From: an uncultured Bermanella sp.
GTDB lineage: Bacteria; Pseudomonadota; Gammaproteobacteria; Pseudomonadales; Oceanobacteraceae
Reading direction: 5' to 3'
Assembly: GCA_913058575.1 (NCBI GenBank)
Contig: CAJXRF010000009.1
Span: forward strand, 1 to 64,000
DNA: 64,000 nucleotides
Shown: in pieces, positions 34,877-44,399 of the stretch
Layout: each line of letters begins with the position of its first letter
How positions within the stretch are numbered: the stretch's first letter is position 1
The notes under the pieces: generated by a model
Told to the model about the DNA's origin: nothing
Databases searched by the model: none
The model's input: the letters and a program-made list of their open reading frames with translations, nothing else
Translations under genes and position numbers: made by a program

Positions 34877-36490
34877 ATGGCTAAAAGCAGTTCCACAGCA
34901 AAACACAATAGCTCACCCTTGGTGCAATGGTTAAAGAACAAAGAAAATCTTTCCCAAACTGAAATATTGCACTTCTTACAAGAAAACAAAGGACGCTTAG
35001 AGAAGTCTTTAGCCTCTATTCATAAGCGTGACTTAATCTATCGCTTTACTAACCGCTTTTTAGCGTTCACCTCTTTTGTGGCAGAATTAATCGACAAGCT
35101 TAAAGACATTCTTTCTAGTTGGTTGCTAAAAATACCCGCCCCTTCAATTTTAAAAAATACTTTCAGCACAATAGTGGGGTTGGTCAATTTTAAAGGTGTG
35201 GTGGAATTTGTTCGGGCTAAGTTTTACGCCTTTAAAAAAGCCCCCCATAATACCCGTGTGGTGCAATTAATGGACGATGTAATGAGTCATGCCAACCAGC
35301 AAGGCTTAGATTTTAAACAACACTTCCCCGACATTGTGGATAAATTTGTATTTAGAAAAAACCAAATTCTTCAGCATTCTTTCTTTAAGGAATTTACCAA
35401 AAGTTTTTTAGAGCGCTTACTGGCCATTCCATTTTTATTTAATCGCTCGTTATCGCCAGTGCTGGCAGACAGTGCTTTGTGGCATAAATTCTTTGTGTTT
35501 TTAGAGTCTCGTTATATTCGTGACATTGTGCTGGTGGATCAAGATGAATCACAAACCTCATTTAAACAGGCTAGCAAACGCGCGGTAGAATCTTCCCAAG
35601 CGGTGCGCACCTTATACGAAGCATCGGTTATTAAGGCGGGTGGCCAGCGTATTTTTATTATTGGTCACCACGAAGGGTACATTGGTCCTTACTTTGTACG
35701 CAGTGCCATACGTCAATTAGGCTTTGATAACTTAACCGCCAATTGTAATACCGTGGTGGGTCCAAGAATGTTTTCTAATGTAGTGCTTAAAAGTGGTGCC
35801 AGTAATGTGGGGAATTTATTCTTAACCTTGCCTTCGCAAAAAACCACTCAGGTAAATGAGCATGGCTTAGCAGAAGCGTTGCAAAAAAATGCAAGGCGTA
35901 CCCAATTTTTAATTAAAATGCCCAATGCGGGTTTAAAGCTAATTGAACACATTAATTACCAAGATTTTATGGACGGAATAATTAATTTTGATGACGAGCG
36001 CTTTACGTTTTTAGCCGAAGCCTTAGATCAAAATGAAAAGCAAACCCTTATAAACTATCTTCAAGAAAATGATGCCAAAACCATTATGGCATCGTTTGAT
36101 AAAGCCGATTACGATTTATTTAAGTCCGTCATGTATGAGCCCTTTTTATTATTCCCTGAGGGCTCGCGCTCGTATAATAATAAAGATGGTGGTATCACCA
36201 TGAAGTACTTTAACCCCAAATTCTTACAGGCTTATTTTCGCCCAGGGGATGTCATATTGCCCATTAGTTTGGTGGGAGGATCAGACATTACTAACGGCTG
36301 GCGGCTTAAAACAGGCACATTAGGATTATCGGTGGGGAGCCCCATTAGTGTCACTGAAGACATGATTGAAAATTATGAAACCCATGGCGTAGAAATAATG
36401 AAAACCATTGCAGGCCTTAGTAATGCTAAGCAGGTGCGTTTTTGTGAAAAAGTACAAAGTGGCGATACATCTGAATTAGATGTGGTTTAA
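34877..36490 (+). CDS. PlsB/PlsC-like acyltransferase with a degenerate HX4D motif
   Basis: The 537-residue protein resembles glycerol-3-phosphate or lysophosphatidate acyltransferases. FPEGSRS (about residue 428) is the classic third motif. At the site of the NHX4D motif I read IIGHHEGYIGPYF, which has His but no Asp at the +5 position. The N-terminal 250 residues are mostly helical and unassigned. Phospholipid synthesis is a plausible role, but the missing Asp makes activity uncertain. No good ribosome binding site is seen at 34877. It is convergent with the MOSC gene. Confidence 0.72.
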   Translation: MAKSSSTAKHNSSPLVQWLKNKENLSQTEILHFLQENKGRLEKSLASIHKRDLIYRFTNRFLAFTSFVAELIDKLKDILSSWLLKIPAPSILKNTFSTIVGLVNFKGVVEFVRAKFYAFKKAPHNTRVVQLMDDVMSHANQQGLDFKQHFPDIVDKFVFRKNQILQHSFFKEFTKSFLERLLAIPFLFNRSLSPVLADSALWHKFFVFLESRYIRDIVLVDQDESQTSFKQASKRAVESSQAVRTLYEASVIKAGGQRIFIIGHHEGYIGPYFVRSAIRQLGFDNLTANCNTVVGPRMFSNVVLKSGASNVGNLFLTLPSQKTTQVNEHGLAEALQKNARRTQFLIKMPNAGLKLIEHINYQDFMDGIINFDDERFTFLAEALDQNEKQTLINYLQENDAKTIMASFDKADYDLFKSVMYEPFLLFPEGSRSYNNKDGGITMKYFNPKFLQAYFRPGDVILPISLVGGSDITNGWRLKTGTLGLSVGSPISVTEDMIENYETHGVEIMKTIAGLSNAKQVRFCEKVQSGDTSELDVV

Positions 36491-36496
36491 GGCATT

Positions 36497-36517
36497 AAAC
36501 CAAATTCTTATTGGTTT
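36497..36517. terminator. Weak hairpin between convergent genes
   Basis: AAACCAA and TTGGTTT around a 7-base loop lie just after the acyltransferase stop and overlap the MOSC stop. The stem is short and AT-rich. Confidence 0.35.
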
Positions 36518-37019
36518 ATTTGTCTTGCACAATTAACGATACGCGGTCGCCGATTTTTATGGTGCCGCTTTTTAATATCTTTGCACATATTCCGCCGTGG
36601 CCTAGCATGGCGGACACCGCACCTTTACCCAAAGCCGTCTCCATGCGAGTGCACGGGTGGCAAAGGGCGGTGGCTTCAAATATGGCTTCTCCAATACTGA
36701 ACCTTTGATGCCGTAGAGCACTTAAATTAATACCTGCCACCACAAGATTGCGACGTAATAAATTTGGGTTAATCTCCTCAATCCCTAAAAAGTGAGCGGT
36801 TTGCTGAATGTATTCTTGTGAAATAATGGTCACTTGCCGAGCGGACCCTGGAGTTTTAGTGCATCTATGGTCCCCTTCTAAGCCTAAGCCTTCCCGTGCC
36901 AGTACTTCTTTCACCTCAATTAAGTCCTCTTTTCGCGCGGGTCGTAAGCCAATCCAATTTAAGGTGCCGGGGCGTAAATCTTTGGTATAGCGACTTAATA
37001 GGCGCTGCTGAGAGCTCAT
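36516..37019 (-). CDS. MOSC-domain protein
   Basis: The 167-residue protein is a stand-alone MOSC domain, the C-terminal fold of molybdenum cofactor sulfurases, also found in proteins that use molybdenum cofactor to reduce N-hydroxylated compounds. The likely functional Cys lies in ALCHPCTRME; LEGDHRCTKTPGSARQVTII and NLLRRNLVVAGINL are family-like. It may depend on the same cofactor as the nitrate reductase, though it lies 15 kb from moeA. The reaction is unknown. Confidence 0.85.
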   Translation of the reverse strand: MSSQQRLLSRYTKDLRPGTLNWIGLRPARKEDLIEVKEVLAREGLGLEGDHRCTKTPGSARQVTIISQEYIQQTAHFLGIEEINPNLLRRNLVVAGINLSALRHQRFSIGEAIFEATALCHPCTRMETALGKGAVSAMLGHGGICAKILKSGTIKIGDRVSLIVQDK

Positions 37020-37168
37020 AAGATGTCTCTATTGATGGTGGAGTGTTCTTAGAAGTGTAACGGGGCTTTGAGTTCCTTGCCCAGTACTTTAATCTTCAGC
37101 TTTTAGATTTAAATTAAGCACACTAAGCCCTTGGGGCTATCTACAAAGACGAATTTACAAGGAAAGTT

Positions 37169-38164
37169 ATGAAAAACATTAAAATTCTGTCTAGCGGTTA
37201 CGTCAGGCGGGTGCTTTGGTTTGTGGTGATCATGTTGGCTTGCATTAAAAGCTATGGGTACAGTTTACAAAATCACCAACAAATAACGCGCGATGCAGTT
37301 AAGCTTATTAATTTGTGTATTCAGAAAAAGCACATTAAAACCCTTAACCCTAGTGAGCAACTAGATGTGTTAATTGAATATAACTTACAGCAAGATCAAT
37401 TGTGGCGAAAAGCCCGTCTGTGGCATTTCCCCGATAACAAGCAATTTCCGTTAGAAAAATCAGCTACCAGTTGGATGGGTAACAGCTTAGTGATCTCCAC
37501 CAGTTTTAATGTATGGAGTGATTATTTAGCTTCTCAAGCCAGAAACAGTATTGATCATCAAGAAGTTTACCCAGCCATGGGGGCTTTGTTGCATTATGTT
37601 CAAGATGTAGCGGTGCCAGCCCATGCGGTACCGATATTTCATCCGGTTCGTTACCTCCCGCCTAAAGCGGATGGATTTGATAGTTGGAATTCGTTTAATT
37701 CATACTCTTGGCTTGAGGATGACACGGCCTTGAAAACCATTTGCAAGCAGCTTTCCAGTTATGACAAAAGCGTGGCAGATATCATTAGCCACACCCTTAA
37801 CAGTACCCTTAATAATATTTTACAAGGTTGGGTGCAAGATAATGAACAGAAAAATATTTGGCAAAATTTGTATCCGGTGAATGGGCCCAAAAAATATGGC
37901 TTTGCTCAATACGGTTGTGGCAGTGAAGGGGAATTTGGAAAGCCAGTAGTCAATTGTGAGAATCAAGTGTTTAACGTGACAAAGCAAGAATATGTCAATT
38001 TTGCCAGTGGCCAGCGAAATATAGCACTACAGGCCAGTGCCCAAGTAATTTACTCTTTACAGCGCCACCTTACACCTTGTTATGGGCAAGCTTGTGTAGC
38101 AAAGCAAGGGAATGATCGTTGGCTACCCAATGCTGATATTTTAAAGAAGTTAATAAAAGAGTAA
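37169..38164 (+). CDS. Secreted zinc phospholipase C / P1 nuclease-like protein
   Basis: The 331-residue exported protein has an N-terminal signal (VVIMLACIKSYG). It has the zinc-site pattern of the phospholipase C/P1 nuclease superfamily: NHQQITRDAV near the mature N-terminus and GALLHYVQDVAVPAHA in the middle, where the His and Asp are typical ligands. Four Cys lie in the C-terminal third. The actual substrate, phospholipid or nucleic acid, cannot be decided. AAGGAAA lies 5 bases before the ATG. Confidence 0.72.
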   Translation: MKNIKILSSGYVRRVLWFVVIMLACIKSYGYSLQNHQQITRDAVKLINLCIQKKHIKTLNPSEQLDVLIEYNLQQDQLWRKARLWHFPDNKQFPLEKSATSWMGNSLVISTSFNVWSDYLASQARNSIDHQEVYPAMGALLHYVQDVAVPAHAVPIFHPVRYLPPKADGFDSWNSFNSYSWLEDDTALKTICKQLSSYDKSVADIISHTLNSTLNNILQGWVQDNEQKNIWQNLYPVNGPKKYGFAQYGCGSEGEFGKPVVNCENQVFNVTKQEYVNFASGQRNIALQASAQVIYSLQRHLTPCYGQACVAKQGNDRWLPNADILKKLIKE

Positions 38165-38244
38165 GCATTCACTAATAGACATAGTTATTGGATTATTCAT
38201 GGGCGAGCAGGTTAAAATGCCTGCTCAAATTTTAGGAGAACGCC

Positions 38245-38715
38245 ATGCCACCTCTATTTATATTTGCCATATTGCTTGTGGTGATTTTTTTCAGCTGGCG
38301 TTCCATTAAACGCCGTAAAGCCAGTTTTGGTAATATTGAACTTGGGAATGGCTTTTTAACGGAAAATAAAAGCAAGCCTGGGGTAAACACCACGCCGTCA
38401 GGGCTGCAGTATTTAGTATTAAATGAAGGCACAGGTGACACTCATCCAAAGGCTACCGATAAAGTAACCGTTCACTACCATGGCACACTGTTGGATGGCA
38501 GTGTGTTTGATAGCTCAGTTGAGCGTGGTGAAAGCATTGCGTTTGGCTTAAATCAGGTGATACCAGGCTGGACTGAAGGCGTGCAGTTAATGGTGGTGGG
38601 TGAGAAAACTCGCTTCTTTATTCCAAGTCATTTAGCCTATGGTAACAGTGGCGCTGGTGCCATTAAGCCAGGTTCTACACTTATTTTTGAAGTAGAACTA
38701 TTGGCCATTAACTAG
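38245..38715 (+). CDS. Membrane-anchored FKBP-type peptidyl-prolyl isomerase
   Basis: The 156-residue protein has an N-terminal membrane segment (residues 3-18), a short linker and an FKBP domain (about 50-156): VTVHYHGTLLDGSVFDSS, GLNQVIPGWTEGVQLM and IPSHLAYGNSGAGAIKPGSTLIFEVELL. The aromatic and Asp residues of the active site are kept. It assists folding by isomerising proline bonds. AGGAG precedes the ATG. zapE follows 56 bp later on the same strand. Confidence 0.92.
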   Translation: MPPLFIFAILLVVIFFSWRSIKRRKASFGNIELGNGFLTENKSKPGVNTTPSGLQYLVLNEGTGDTHPKATDKVTVHYHGTLLDGSVFDSSVERGESIAFGLNQVIPGWTEGVQLMVVGEKTRFFIPSHLAYGNSGAGAIKPGSTLIFEVELLAIN

Positions 38716-38734
38716 CGTTAATGATAAATGTGAT

Positions 38735-38757
38735 GGCCCATTACAGGGCCCTTTGTT
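38735..38757 (+). terminator. Possible hairpin after the FKBP gene
   Basis: GGCCC and GGGCC around ATTACA, followed by CTTTGTT. The stem is short; partial readthrough into zapE is likely. Confidence 0.35.
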
Positions 38758-38771
38758 AAATATTTACGCCC

Positions 38772-39980
38772 ATGAACGATATAGCTGTAATTTCTAATGA
38801 GACTTGCTCTTTTAATCACCTTGAGGTCAGCCCGCAAGCACTGTATCAACAAGCTGTTGTGGCAGGTCAGGTAAACGAAGACTTGTCTCAGCAAGCTGCG
38901 CTGAATGCTTTGCAAGCGCTTTTCTTGCGCCTTCAATATGCCCATCTCCATGCTGATGTAAATCCTCCAACCGATCTAGGTTTATACCTATGGGGAAAAG
39001 TGGGTCGTGGTAAAACATTTTTAATGGATGTTTTTGTTTCATCCATAGGCATTGATAGATGCTTGCGTCAGCATTTCCATCACTTTATGCAAGATGTTCA
39101 CGGGCGCTTAACGCAATTAGAGGGTGTTAAAGACCCCTTGAAGCAAATCGCTAAGGAGTTAGCGCAGCAATATGAGGTGTTATGTTTCGATGAGTTTTTT
39201 GTAAACGACATTGGCGATGCCATGCTGCTAGGGCGCTTAATGATGTTTATATTTGATGAAAATATGCCAGTGGTAGCCACCAGTAATACCGAGCCAAATG
39301 CACTTTATAAAGATGGATTGCAAAGAGATAGCTTCATTCCCGCCATTAAAGCCATTGAGAAAAACTTAACCATTATCAACATGGCTGGGGAATATGATCA
39401 CCGAGAGCGTCCCCTTGATGTGGTACAAAATTACTTTTTAACCACACAATCAAGCGGCCTAGTTTTAAATCAAGTTGCGCAGCATTACTTATTAAATCTA
39501 CAAGATGTTAATCGCTACGGAATTTTAGACGTTCTTGGCCGTGAAATAATGTATTTAGATAAGCACGAAAAGCACATAGCGTTTGATTTTCAAGAGCTTT
39601 GCATGGGCCCAAGAAGCCATTTTGATTACATTGAAATAGCCAAACAATTTCATACGATATTTGTAAACAATGTGCCTATTCTAGGAGGCGATACTTTTGA
39701 GCGTATAAAAGCGCGAGGAACAGAAGATGGTAGCGTGGGTTCAGGCAGTACCGGGCAGCGTCATGTGCTTTTGGCCCCCATGGATGATGCTGCAAGGCGT
39801 TTTATTGCCTTGGTGGATGAACTTTATGACCAAAAAGTGTGCTTGTATTTAGCTTGTGAAGTACCGCTGTCGAAATTATACACACAAGGATCGTTAAGCT
39901 TTCAATTTGAGCGCACCCGTAGTCGACTGATAGAAATGGCCTCAAAACAATACATGGCCTTAACTCATAGTGGAGAATAA
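38772..39980 (+). CDS. zapE: Cell division protein ZapE (AFG1-like ATPase)
   Basis: ZapE is an ATPase acting on the FtsZ ring, needed in stress and low oxygen in E. coli. The 402-residue product has Walker A GKVGRGKT (75-82), Walker B VLCFDEFFVND, and sensor-like VVATSNTEPNALY, all typical of AFG1/ZapE. It is slightly longer than E. coli ZapE (375). The ribosome binding site is weak. It follows the FKBP gene, possibly in one transcript. Confidence 0.92.
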   Translation: MNDIAVISNETCSFNHLEVSPQALYQQAVVAGQVNEDLSQQAALNALQALFLRLQYAHLHADVNPPTDLGLYLWGKVGRGKTFLMDVFVSSIGIDRCLRQHFHHFMQDVHGRLTQLEGVKDPLKQIAKELAQQYEVLCFDEFFVNDIGDAMLLGRLMMFIFDENMPVVATSNTEPNALYKDGLQRDSFIPAIKAIEKNLTIINMAGEYDHRERPLDVVQNYFLTTQSSGLVLNQVAQHYLLNLQDVNRYGILDVLGREIMYLDKHEKHIAFDFQELCMGPRSHFDYIEIAKQFHTIFVNNVPILGGDTFERIKARGTEDGSVGSGSTGQRHVLLAPMDDAARRFIALVDELYDQKVCLYLACEVPLSKLYTQGSLSFQFERTRSRLIEMASKQYMALTHSGE

Positions 39981-40226
39981 CCCTGCTTTAGACGTTTGTT
40001 AGTGGAACCTTCGTGCCGTCATTAGCTTGGTAATTATGTTGCTAAGTAGAGGGCTTGGATATTTTTTAACAGGGATATATGGCACACTGTGGCACAAATA
40101 TATGTCTTGTTTTCCCTAGGCATTAATTACAGTACAGAATAATAAAAATAAAATAGCCTTAACAGAATATGCCCTCAGATGCTTATTAGGCTTTAACCTT
40201 AAACAAGTTCAGCAAAGGAGCGCTGC

Positions 40227-40571
40227 ATGAAAAATAGCCTGTTGTTAGTGCCCTCGCTCACTTGCTGGTCCATAGCGTTAATCATGGCCGTGGGGTTGTT
40301 TAATGGCCAAGTAATGGCCAATGAAAATACAAGTTTACGGGTTATTTATTATAGTCATCAAGATGTAACCCAAGCGTCACTGATGCAAACGCTTAAGAGC
40401 CAATTGACTGTGCCAGATAAAATCGAATATTTACGAAAGATGCGCTCAAACGGACATGTACTACGCCTGATCAGTACAGATGAACAATCCCTTAAAAATA
40501 TGATGCAAACGATCAAGCAATTGCCCCTCACCCGGTTGCTTGAAACCGACTCAATTATAAAAATACAATAA
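40227..40571 (+). CDS. Secreted small protein resembling an I9 protease propeptide
   Basis: The 114-residue protein has a signal peptide (to about residue 32, GQVMAN). The remaining 80 residues have the length and pattern of a peptidase-inhibitor I9 domain. The part SNGHVLRLISTDEQSLKNMM and the following LETDSIIK line up with the propeptide of the adjacent subtilase (GFGHVIKLGEMASLEEMN, VKADTRM). AAGGAG precedes the ATG, and the protease starts 8 bp after its stop, so the two are translated from one message. It may chaperone or inhibit that protease. This is inference from pattern, not a search. Confidence 0.7.
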   Translation: MKNSLLLVPSLTCWSIALIMAVGLFNGQVMANENTSLRVIYYSHQDVTQASLMQTLKSQLTVPDKIEYLRKMRSNGHVLRLISTDEQSLKNMMQTIKQLPLTRLLETDSIIKIQ

Positions 40572-40579
40572 TAAATATT

Positions 40580-42982
40580 ATGAAAATCGCTACCTATTTA
40601 AGCTCAGCTTTATTTTTGTTGTCTGGTAACTACTTGCAGGCACATGCCCCTCTAATGGACGGGAAAAGTAATTCGCATTCTAAAACCCATCAAGCTCAAA
40701 AGTTTAGTCAATACACTGACCAAATTATTGTAAAGCTGAAAACAGCTAAAGCGTATGATCAGGTTAAATTTATTAAATTAGCTGAAGAAGCTACAGGTAA
40801 AATATTTACGCATGTTCGATCTTTTAGCGATGGTTTCGGTCATGTAATAAAATTAGGGGAAATGGCTAGCTTAGAGGAAATGAATGACATTGCTTTAAGC
40901 TTAAAAGAAATAAATAGCTCAATTCAATACGTCAAAGCCGATACGCGAATGTTTCCCATGGCGACGACCCCCAATGATGAATTTTTTGCTAATAGACAAT
41001 GGAATTTACAAAGTTCGGCTACACAGGGATTGAATCTACCCGCCGCATGGGATTTCACAACGGGTTCTAGTGATGTGGTGGTAGCCGTATTAGATACTGG
41101 TGTTTTAAAGGACCATGTTGGCTTTGATAGTACCCGATTGCTTGATGGTTTTGATATGGTATCCGCTAATAATGTTGACGGTGCTTTTACAAAATCTGGT
41201 GATGGGGATGGACAAGATAGTGACCCTAATGACGAAGGGAACTGGGTAACTAATCTAGAAAGCACTGATGGAGCAGGAGAGTTTTTTGGTTGCACAGAAA
41301 CTTCAAGCACTTGGCACGGTACCCATGTGGCGGGAATCATTGGGGCGGCTTCTAATGATGGTAATGGAGACGGGTCGGGTGGTGGTATTAGCGGTATCGA
41401 TTGGAATACTAAAATATTGCCGGTGAGGGTATTGGGTAAATGTGGCGGTTATACATCGGACATCATTGATGGTATACGCTGGGCAGCTGGCTTAGAGGTA
41501 ACAGGAATCACAACTAATTCTAATCCAGCAGATGTGATTAATATGAGTTTCGGCACGGTGAACGCTTGTGACATAACCCTTCAAAGTGCTATCGATGATG
41601 CCCGCACTGCTGGCAGTGTAGTAGTGGTAGCAGCCGGTAATGATTCGGCTTTGGCAATTGATTCAACCCCTGCAAATTGTGAAAATGTAATTGTAGTCGC
41701 TGCACATGATCAAAATGGTGAGCTTTCAACGAGCAGTAATTCAGGCGTTAATGTGGATGTAATAGCACCAGGTGGAAATACAGCTACGACCTGTAATGAT
41801 GATTCTCAAGAAGCCATTTATTCTCTAGGAGATGGTGGAACGCAAATGGCAAATTTAGATAATAGTTATATCTGCCATGAAGGTAGCAGCATGGCGGCGG
41901 CCCATGTTTCCGGTGTAGCTTCTTTAATGCTAGCGGGTAACCCAAGTCTCACGCCAGGTGAAATAGAAACTGCTATTAAACAAACAGCTCGTAGTTTTGT
42001 TGGTGGCACTACATGTGAAACCAATAACGATACTTGTGGCATAGGTATCGTTGATGCTGCGAGCGCGATAGCTTCTGCAATAGCCCCAAGTAATTTAACA
42101 ATGGAAAATGTTGATTATGACATTCAATTTACTTGGCAAGATAACTCACAAATTGAAACAGGTTTCAAAATAGAGCGTTCTGTTGATAGCGGTGACTTTG
42201 AAGACGTGGCTACAATTGCCTCTAATATCACAACCTATCTTGATGAAAATGTTCAGGACTTAGCCACAACTCTATATCGTGTTTCTGCTATAAAGGGTGA
42301 AGCTGTCAGTGAGTCGGTTGAAATTACCGTTACCGACCAAGCATTAGCACCAGCAAGTAACCTTATTGCGCAGGAAGTAACAAATAATCAAGTAAAACTA
42401 ACTTGGCTAGATGCCTCGAACAGTGAATTAGGTTACCAAATCGATCGCTCTGACAATGACAAAACGAACTTTAAGAGACTTCATATTACTTCAGCGAATA
42501 TAAGTGCTTATACAGATGCAAGTCTTATAGATGGCACTCATTATTTCTATAAAATTCAAACCATAACCGAATCGGGTTTAAATGATGCTATTGAAGAAAT
42601 CGAAATTTTTACAAATATAAGTGAACCCACTTTTTTAACTGGCCGTGCGAGCTCTAGCCAAATAAGTTTGTCCTGGGTGGATAATGCCGCGACTGAAACG
42701 GGTTTTAAAGTTGAGCGCTCAATCGATGGGGTTAATTATAGCCAAATCGCTTCCGTAACGTCAGATATAACAGCCTATACAGATAACACTGTTTCGGGTT
42801 CATCCTTTTACTATTATCGTGTTAAGGCTTATAAAGATTCCAATGATAGTGAAAGTGTTTACTCTGAAATCACTTCACTAAGCACACCTAGCAGTACAAA
42901 AGGTGCAGGCAGTGTTCACTGGTACTTGTTATTTGTATTACTGTTTTTACTTAAACGCTCTTATCTTGTAAAACTAAAATAA
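40580..42982 (+). CDS. Secreted subtilisin-like protease (S8) with GlyGly-CTERM-like tail
   Basis: The 800-residue preproprotein has a signal peptide (to about 22), an I9 propeptide (about 48-130) and an S8 domain with Asp172 (VLDTG), His246 (HGTHVAG) and Ser437 (GSSMAAAHVSG). Three fibronectin III-like repeats of about 90 residues follow (about 505-775), each with a GF/YKIxRS-like core. The C-terminus is GAGSV, a hydrophobic segment, then basic residues, like GlyGly-CTERM signals cut by rhombosortase. No clear ribosome binding site is seen, so coupling to the small gene 8 bp upstream is likely. It is a probable extracellular nutrient protease. Confidence 0.93.
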   Translation: MKIATYLSSALFLLSGNYLQAHAPLMDGKSNSHSKTHQAQKFSQYTDQIIVKLKTAKAYDQVKFIKLAEEATGKIFTHVRSFSDGFGHVIKLGEMASLEEMNDIALSLKEINSSIQYVKADTRMFPMATTPNDEFFANRQWNLQSSATQGLNLPAAWDFTTGSSDVVVAVLDTGVLKDHVGFDSTRLLDGFDMVSANNVDGAFTKSGDGDGQDSDPNDEGNWVTNLESTDGAGEFFGCTETSSTWHGTHVAGIIGAASNDGNGDGSGGGISGIDWNTKILPVRVLGKCGGYTSDIIDGIRWAAGLEVTGITTNSNPADVINMSFGTVNACDITLQSAIDDARTAGSVVVVAAGNDSALAIDSTPANCENVIVVAAHDQNGELSTSSNSGVNVDVIAPGGNTATTCNDDSQEAIYSLGDGGTQMANLDNSYICHEGSSMAAAHVSGVASLMLAGNPSLTPGEIETAIKQTARSFVGGTTCETNNDTCGIGIVDAASAIASAIAPSNLTMENVDYDIQFTWQDNSQIETGFKIERSVDSGDFEDVATIASNITTYLDENVQDLATTLYRVSAIKGEAVSESVEITVTDQALAPASNLIAQEVTNNQVKLTWLDASNSELGYQIDRSDNDKTNFKRLHITSANISAYTDASLIDGTHYFYKIQTITESGLNDAIEEIEIFTNISEPTFLTGRASSSQISLSWVDNAATETGFKVERSIDGVNYSQIASVTSDITAYTDNTVSGSSFYYYRVKAYKDSNDSESVYSEITSLSTPSSTKGAGSVHWYLLFVLLFLLKRSYLVKLK

Positions 42983-43001
42983 AGCATTTCCATATTTCAT
43001 T

Positions 43002-43037
43002 AAAAAAGGCGTCACATGTAAATGTGACGCCTTTTTT
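43002..43037. terminator. Bidirectional terminator between subtilase and thiolase
   Basis: AAAAAAGGCGTCACAT at 43002 pairs with its complement ending at 43037 around a short loop. A-run and T-run on both sides serve both convergent genes. Confidence 0.95.
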
Positions 43038-43057
43038 AATGTATTTTTGTTACTAGC

Positions 43058-44239
43058 TTAGCAAACCTCAAACAAGGCCGCAGCCCCCATGCCGCCACCA
43101 ACACACATGGTAACCACTACGTATTTAACACCGCGACGCTTGCCTTCCATAAGTGCGTGCATGGTCATACGAGCGCCACTCATGCCGTAAGGATGGCCAA
43201 TTGAAATAGCGCCACCGTTTACGTTTAAACGATCGGCTGGAATATTTAATTTATCACGACAATAAATGACTTGTACCGCAAAGGCTTCGTTTAATTCCCA
43301 AAGACCAATGTCTTCCATTTTTAGGCCGGTACGTTTTAGCAGTTTAGGGATAGCGAATACTGGGCCTATGCCCATTTCATTTGGTTCACAACCTGCTACT
43401 GCCATACCACGGTAAATACCTAAAGGTTCAAGGTTACGCTGTTCGGCTAGTTTGCGATCCATCATGATCACCGCGGCTGCACCATCTGATAACTGCGATG
43501 CGTTACCGCCTGTGACACAGCCCCCTTCACGAACCACTTTCAGGCTATTCAATCCTTCAAGGGTAGTATTGGCTCGGTTGCCTTCATCTTTGGTTAGGGT
43601 GACTTCCTGATCGGAAACTTCACCTGTCTCGCGGTCTTGAACTTTTTTAATGGCGGTAACCGGTACAATTTCATTGGCGAATAAGTTGGCTTCTTGCGCG
43701 GCAGCGGTGCGCATTTGAGATTCTAATGCGTATTCATCTTGGCGTTCACGTGAAATGTCATATTTTTTAGCCACAAGCTCAGCAGTGTCGAGCATGGGCA
43801 TGTAAAAATCAGGTGAATTGGCTAGCACCATTGGATCTTTGGCTCGAAAAAAATTCATTTTTTCATTTTGTGCAAGACTGATAGATTCGCAACCACCGGC
43901 TAAAACAATCGGTGCGCCGTCTACAATAATTTGCTTAGCAGCAGTGGCAATGGTCATGACACCAGAAGAGCATTGGCGATCTAAAGACATACCCGAAACA
44001 CTGGCTGGTAAGCCTGAAGCAATGGCAATTTGACGGGCAAAGTTACTGCCTTGGGTGCCTTGTTGAATAGAGGCGCCAAATAAAACATCATCAATTTCAG
44101 CAGGATCAACACCTGCTCGTTGTACGGCGGCTTTTACGGCAAATGATGCAAGAGAAGGGGCTTCTAAATTGTTGAATGCACCACGGTAAGCTTTACCAAT
44201 AGGGGTACGCGCAGCAGATACAATGACAGCTTCTTTCAT
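43058..44239 (-). CDS. Acetyl-CoA acyltransferase (thiolase)
   Basis: This thiolase splits 3-ketoacyl-CoA to acetyl-CoA in beta-oxidation, or runs in reverse in synthesis. The 393-residue length is normal. The nucleophile is Cys90 (LDRQCSSG), with His in [14 protein letters not shown] and the second Cys in [16 protein letters not shown] precedes the ATG. It lies downstream of SDR, MaoC and acyl-CoA dehydrogenase genes, all on the minus strand, fitting the last step of a beta-oxidation cycle. A 160-bp gap with a strong hairpin separates it from SDR, so it may also have its own promoter. Confidence 0.93.
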   Translation of the reverse strand: MKEAVIVSAARTPIGKAYRGAFNNLEAPSLASFAVKAAVQRAGVDPAEIDDVLFGASIQQGTQGSNFARQIAIASGLPASVSGMSLDRQCSSGVMTIATAAKQIIVDGAPIVLAGGCESISLAQNEKMNFFRAKDPMVLANSPDFYMPMLDTAELVAKKYDISRERQDEYALESQMRTAAAQEANLFANEIVPVTAIKKVQDRETGEVSDQEVTLTKDEGNRANTTLEGLNSLKVVREGGCVTGGNASQLSDGAAAVIMMDRKLAEQRNLEPLGIYRGMAVAGCEPNEMGIGPVFAIPKLLKRTGLKMEDIGLWELNEAFAVQVIYCRDKLNIPADRLNVNGGAISIGHPYGMSGARMTMHALMEGKRRGVKYVVVTMCVGGGMGAAALFEVC

Positions 44240-44360
44240 GTTATTTCCTATATAAACGATTAACCAGTATTCAATGGCAGTACTGGGTAATGGAATTCTT
44301 TTATGATTTTAAAAAGAAATGAATGCAAGGCCCTGAGTGACAAAATAGGGCATTTGAATT

Positions 44361-44394
44361 CCCCCTAAGTCTAAATCTCTTTAGCCTTAGGGGG
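44361..44394 (-). terminator. Strong hairpin after the SDR gene
   Basis: CCCCCTAAG and CTTAGGGGG stand around a 16-base loop, directly after the SDR stop at 44400. No T-run follows, so it may attenuate or stabilise mRNA rather than end transcription. Confidence 0.55.
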
Positions 44395-44399
44395 ATATA

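Noticed and set aside
40924-41340. 138-codon minus-strand gene
   Set aside because: It is antisense to the subtilase catalytic core, with Pro/Ser-rich, non-protein-like composition.
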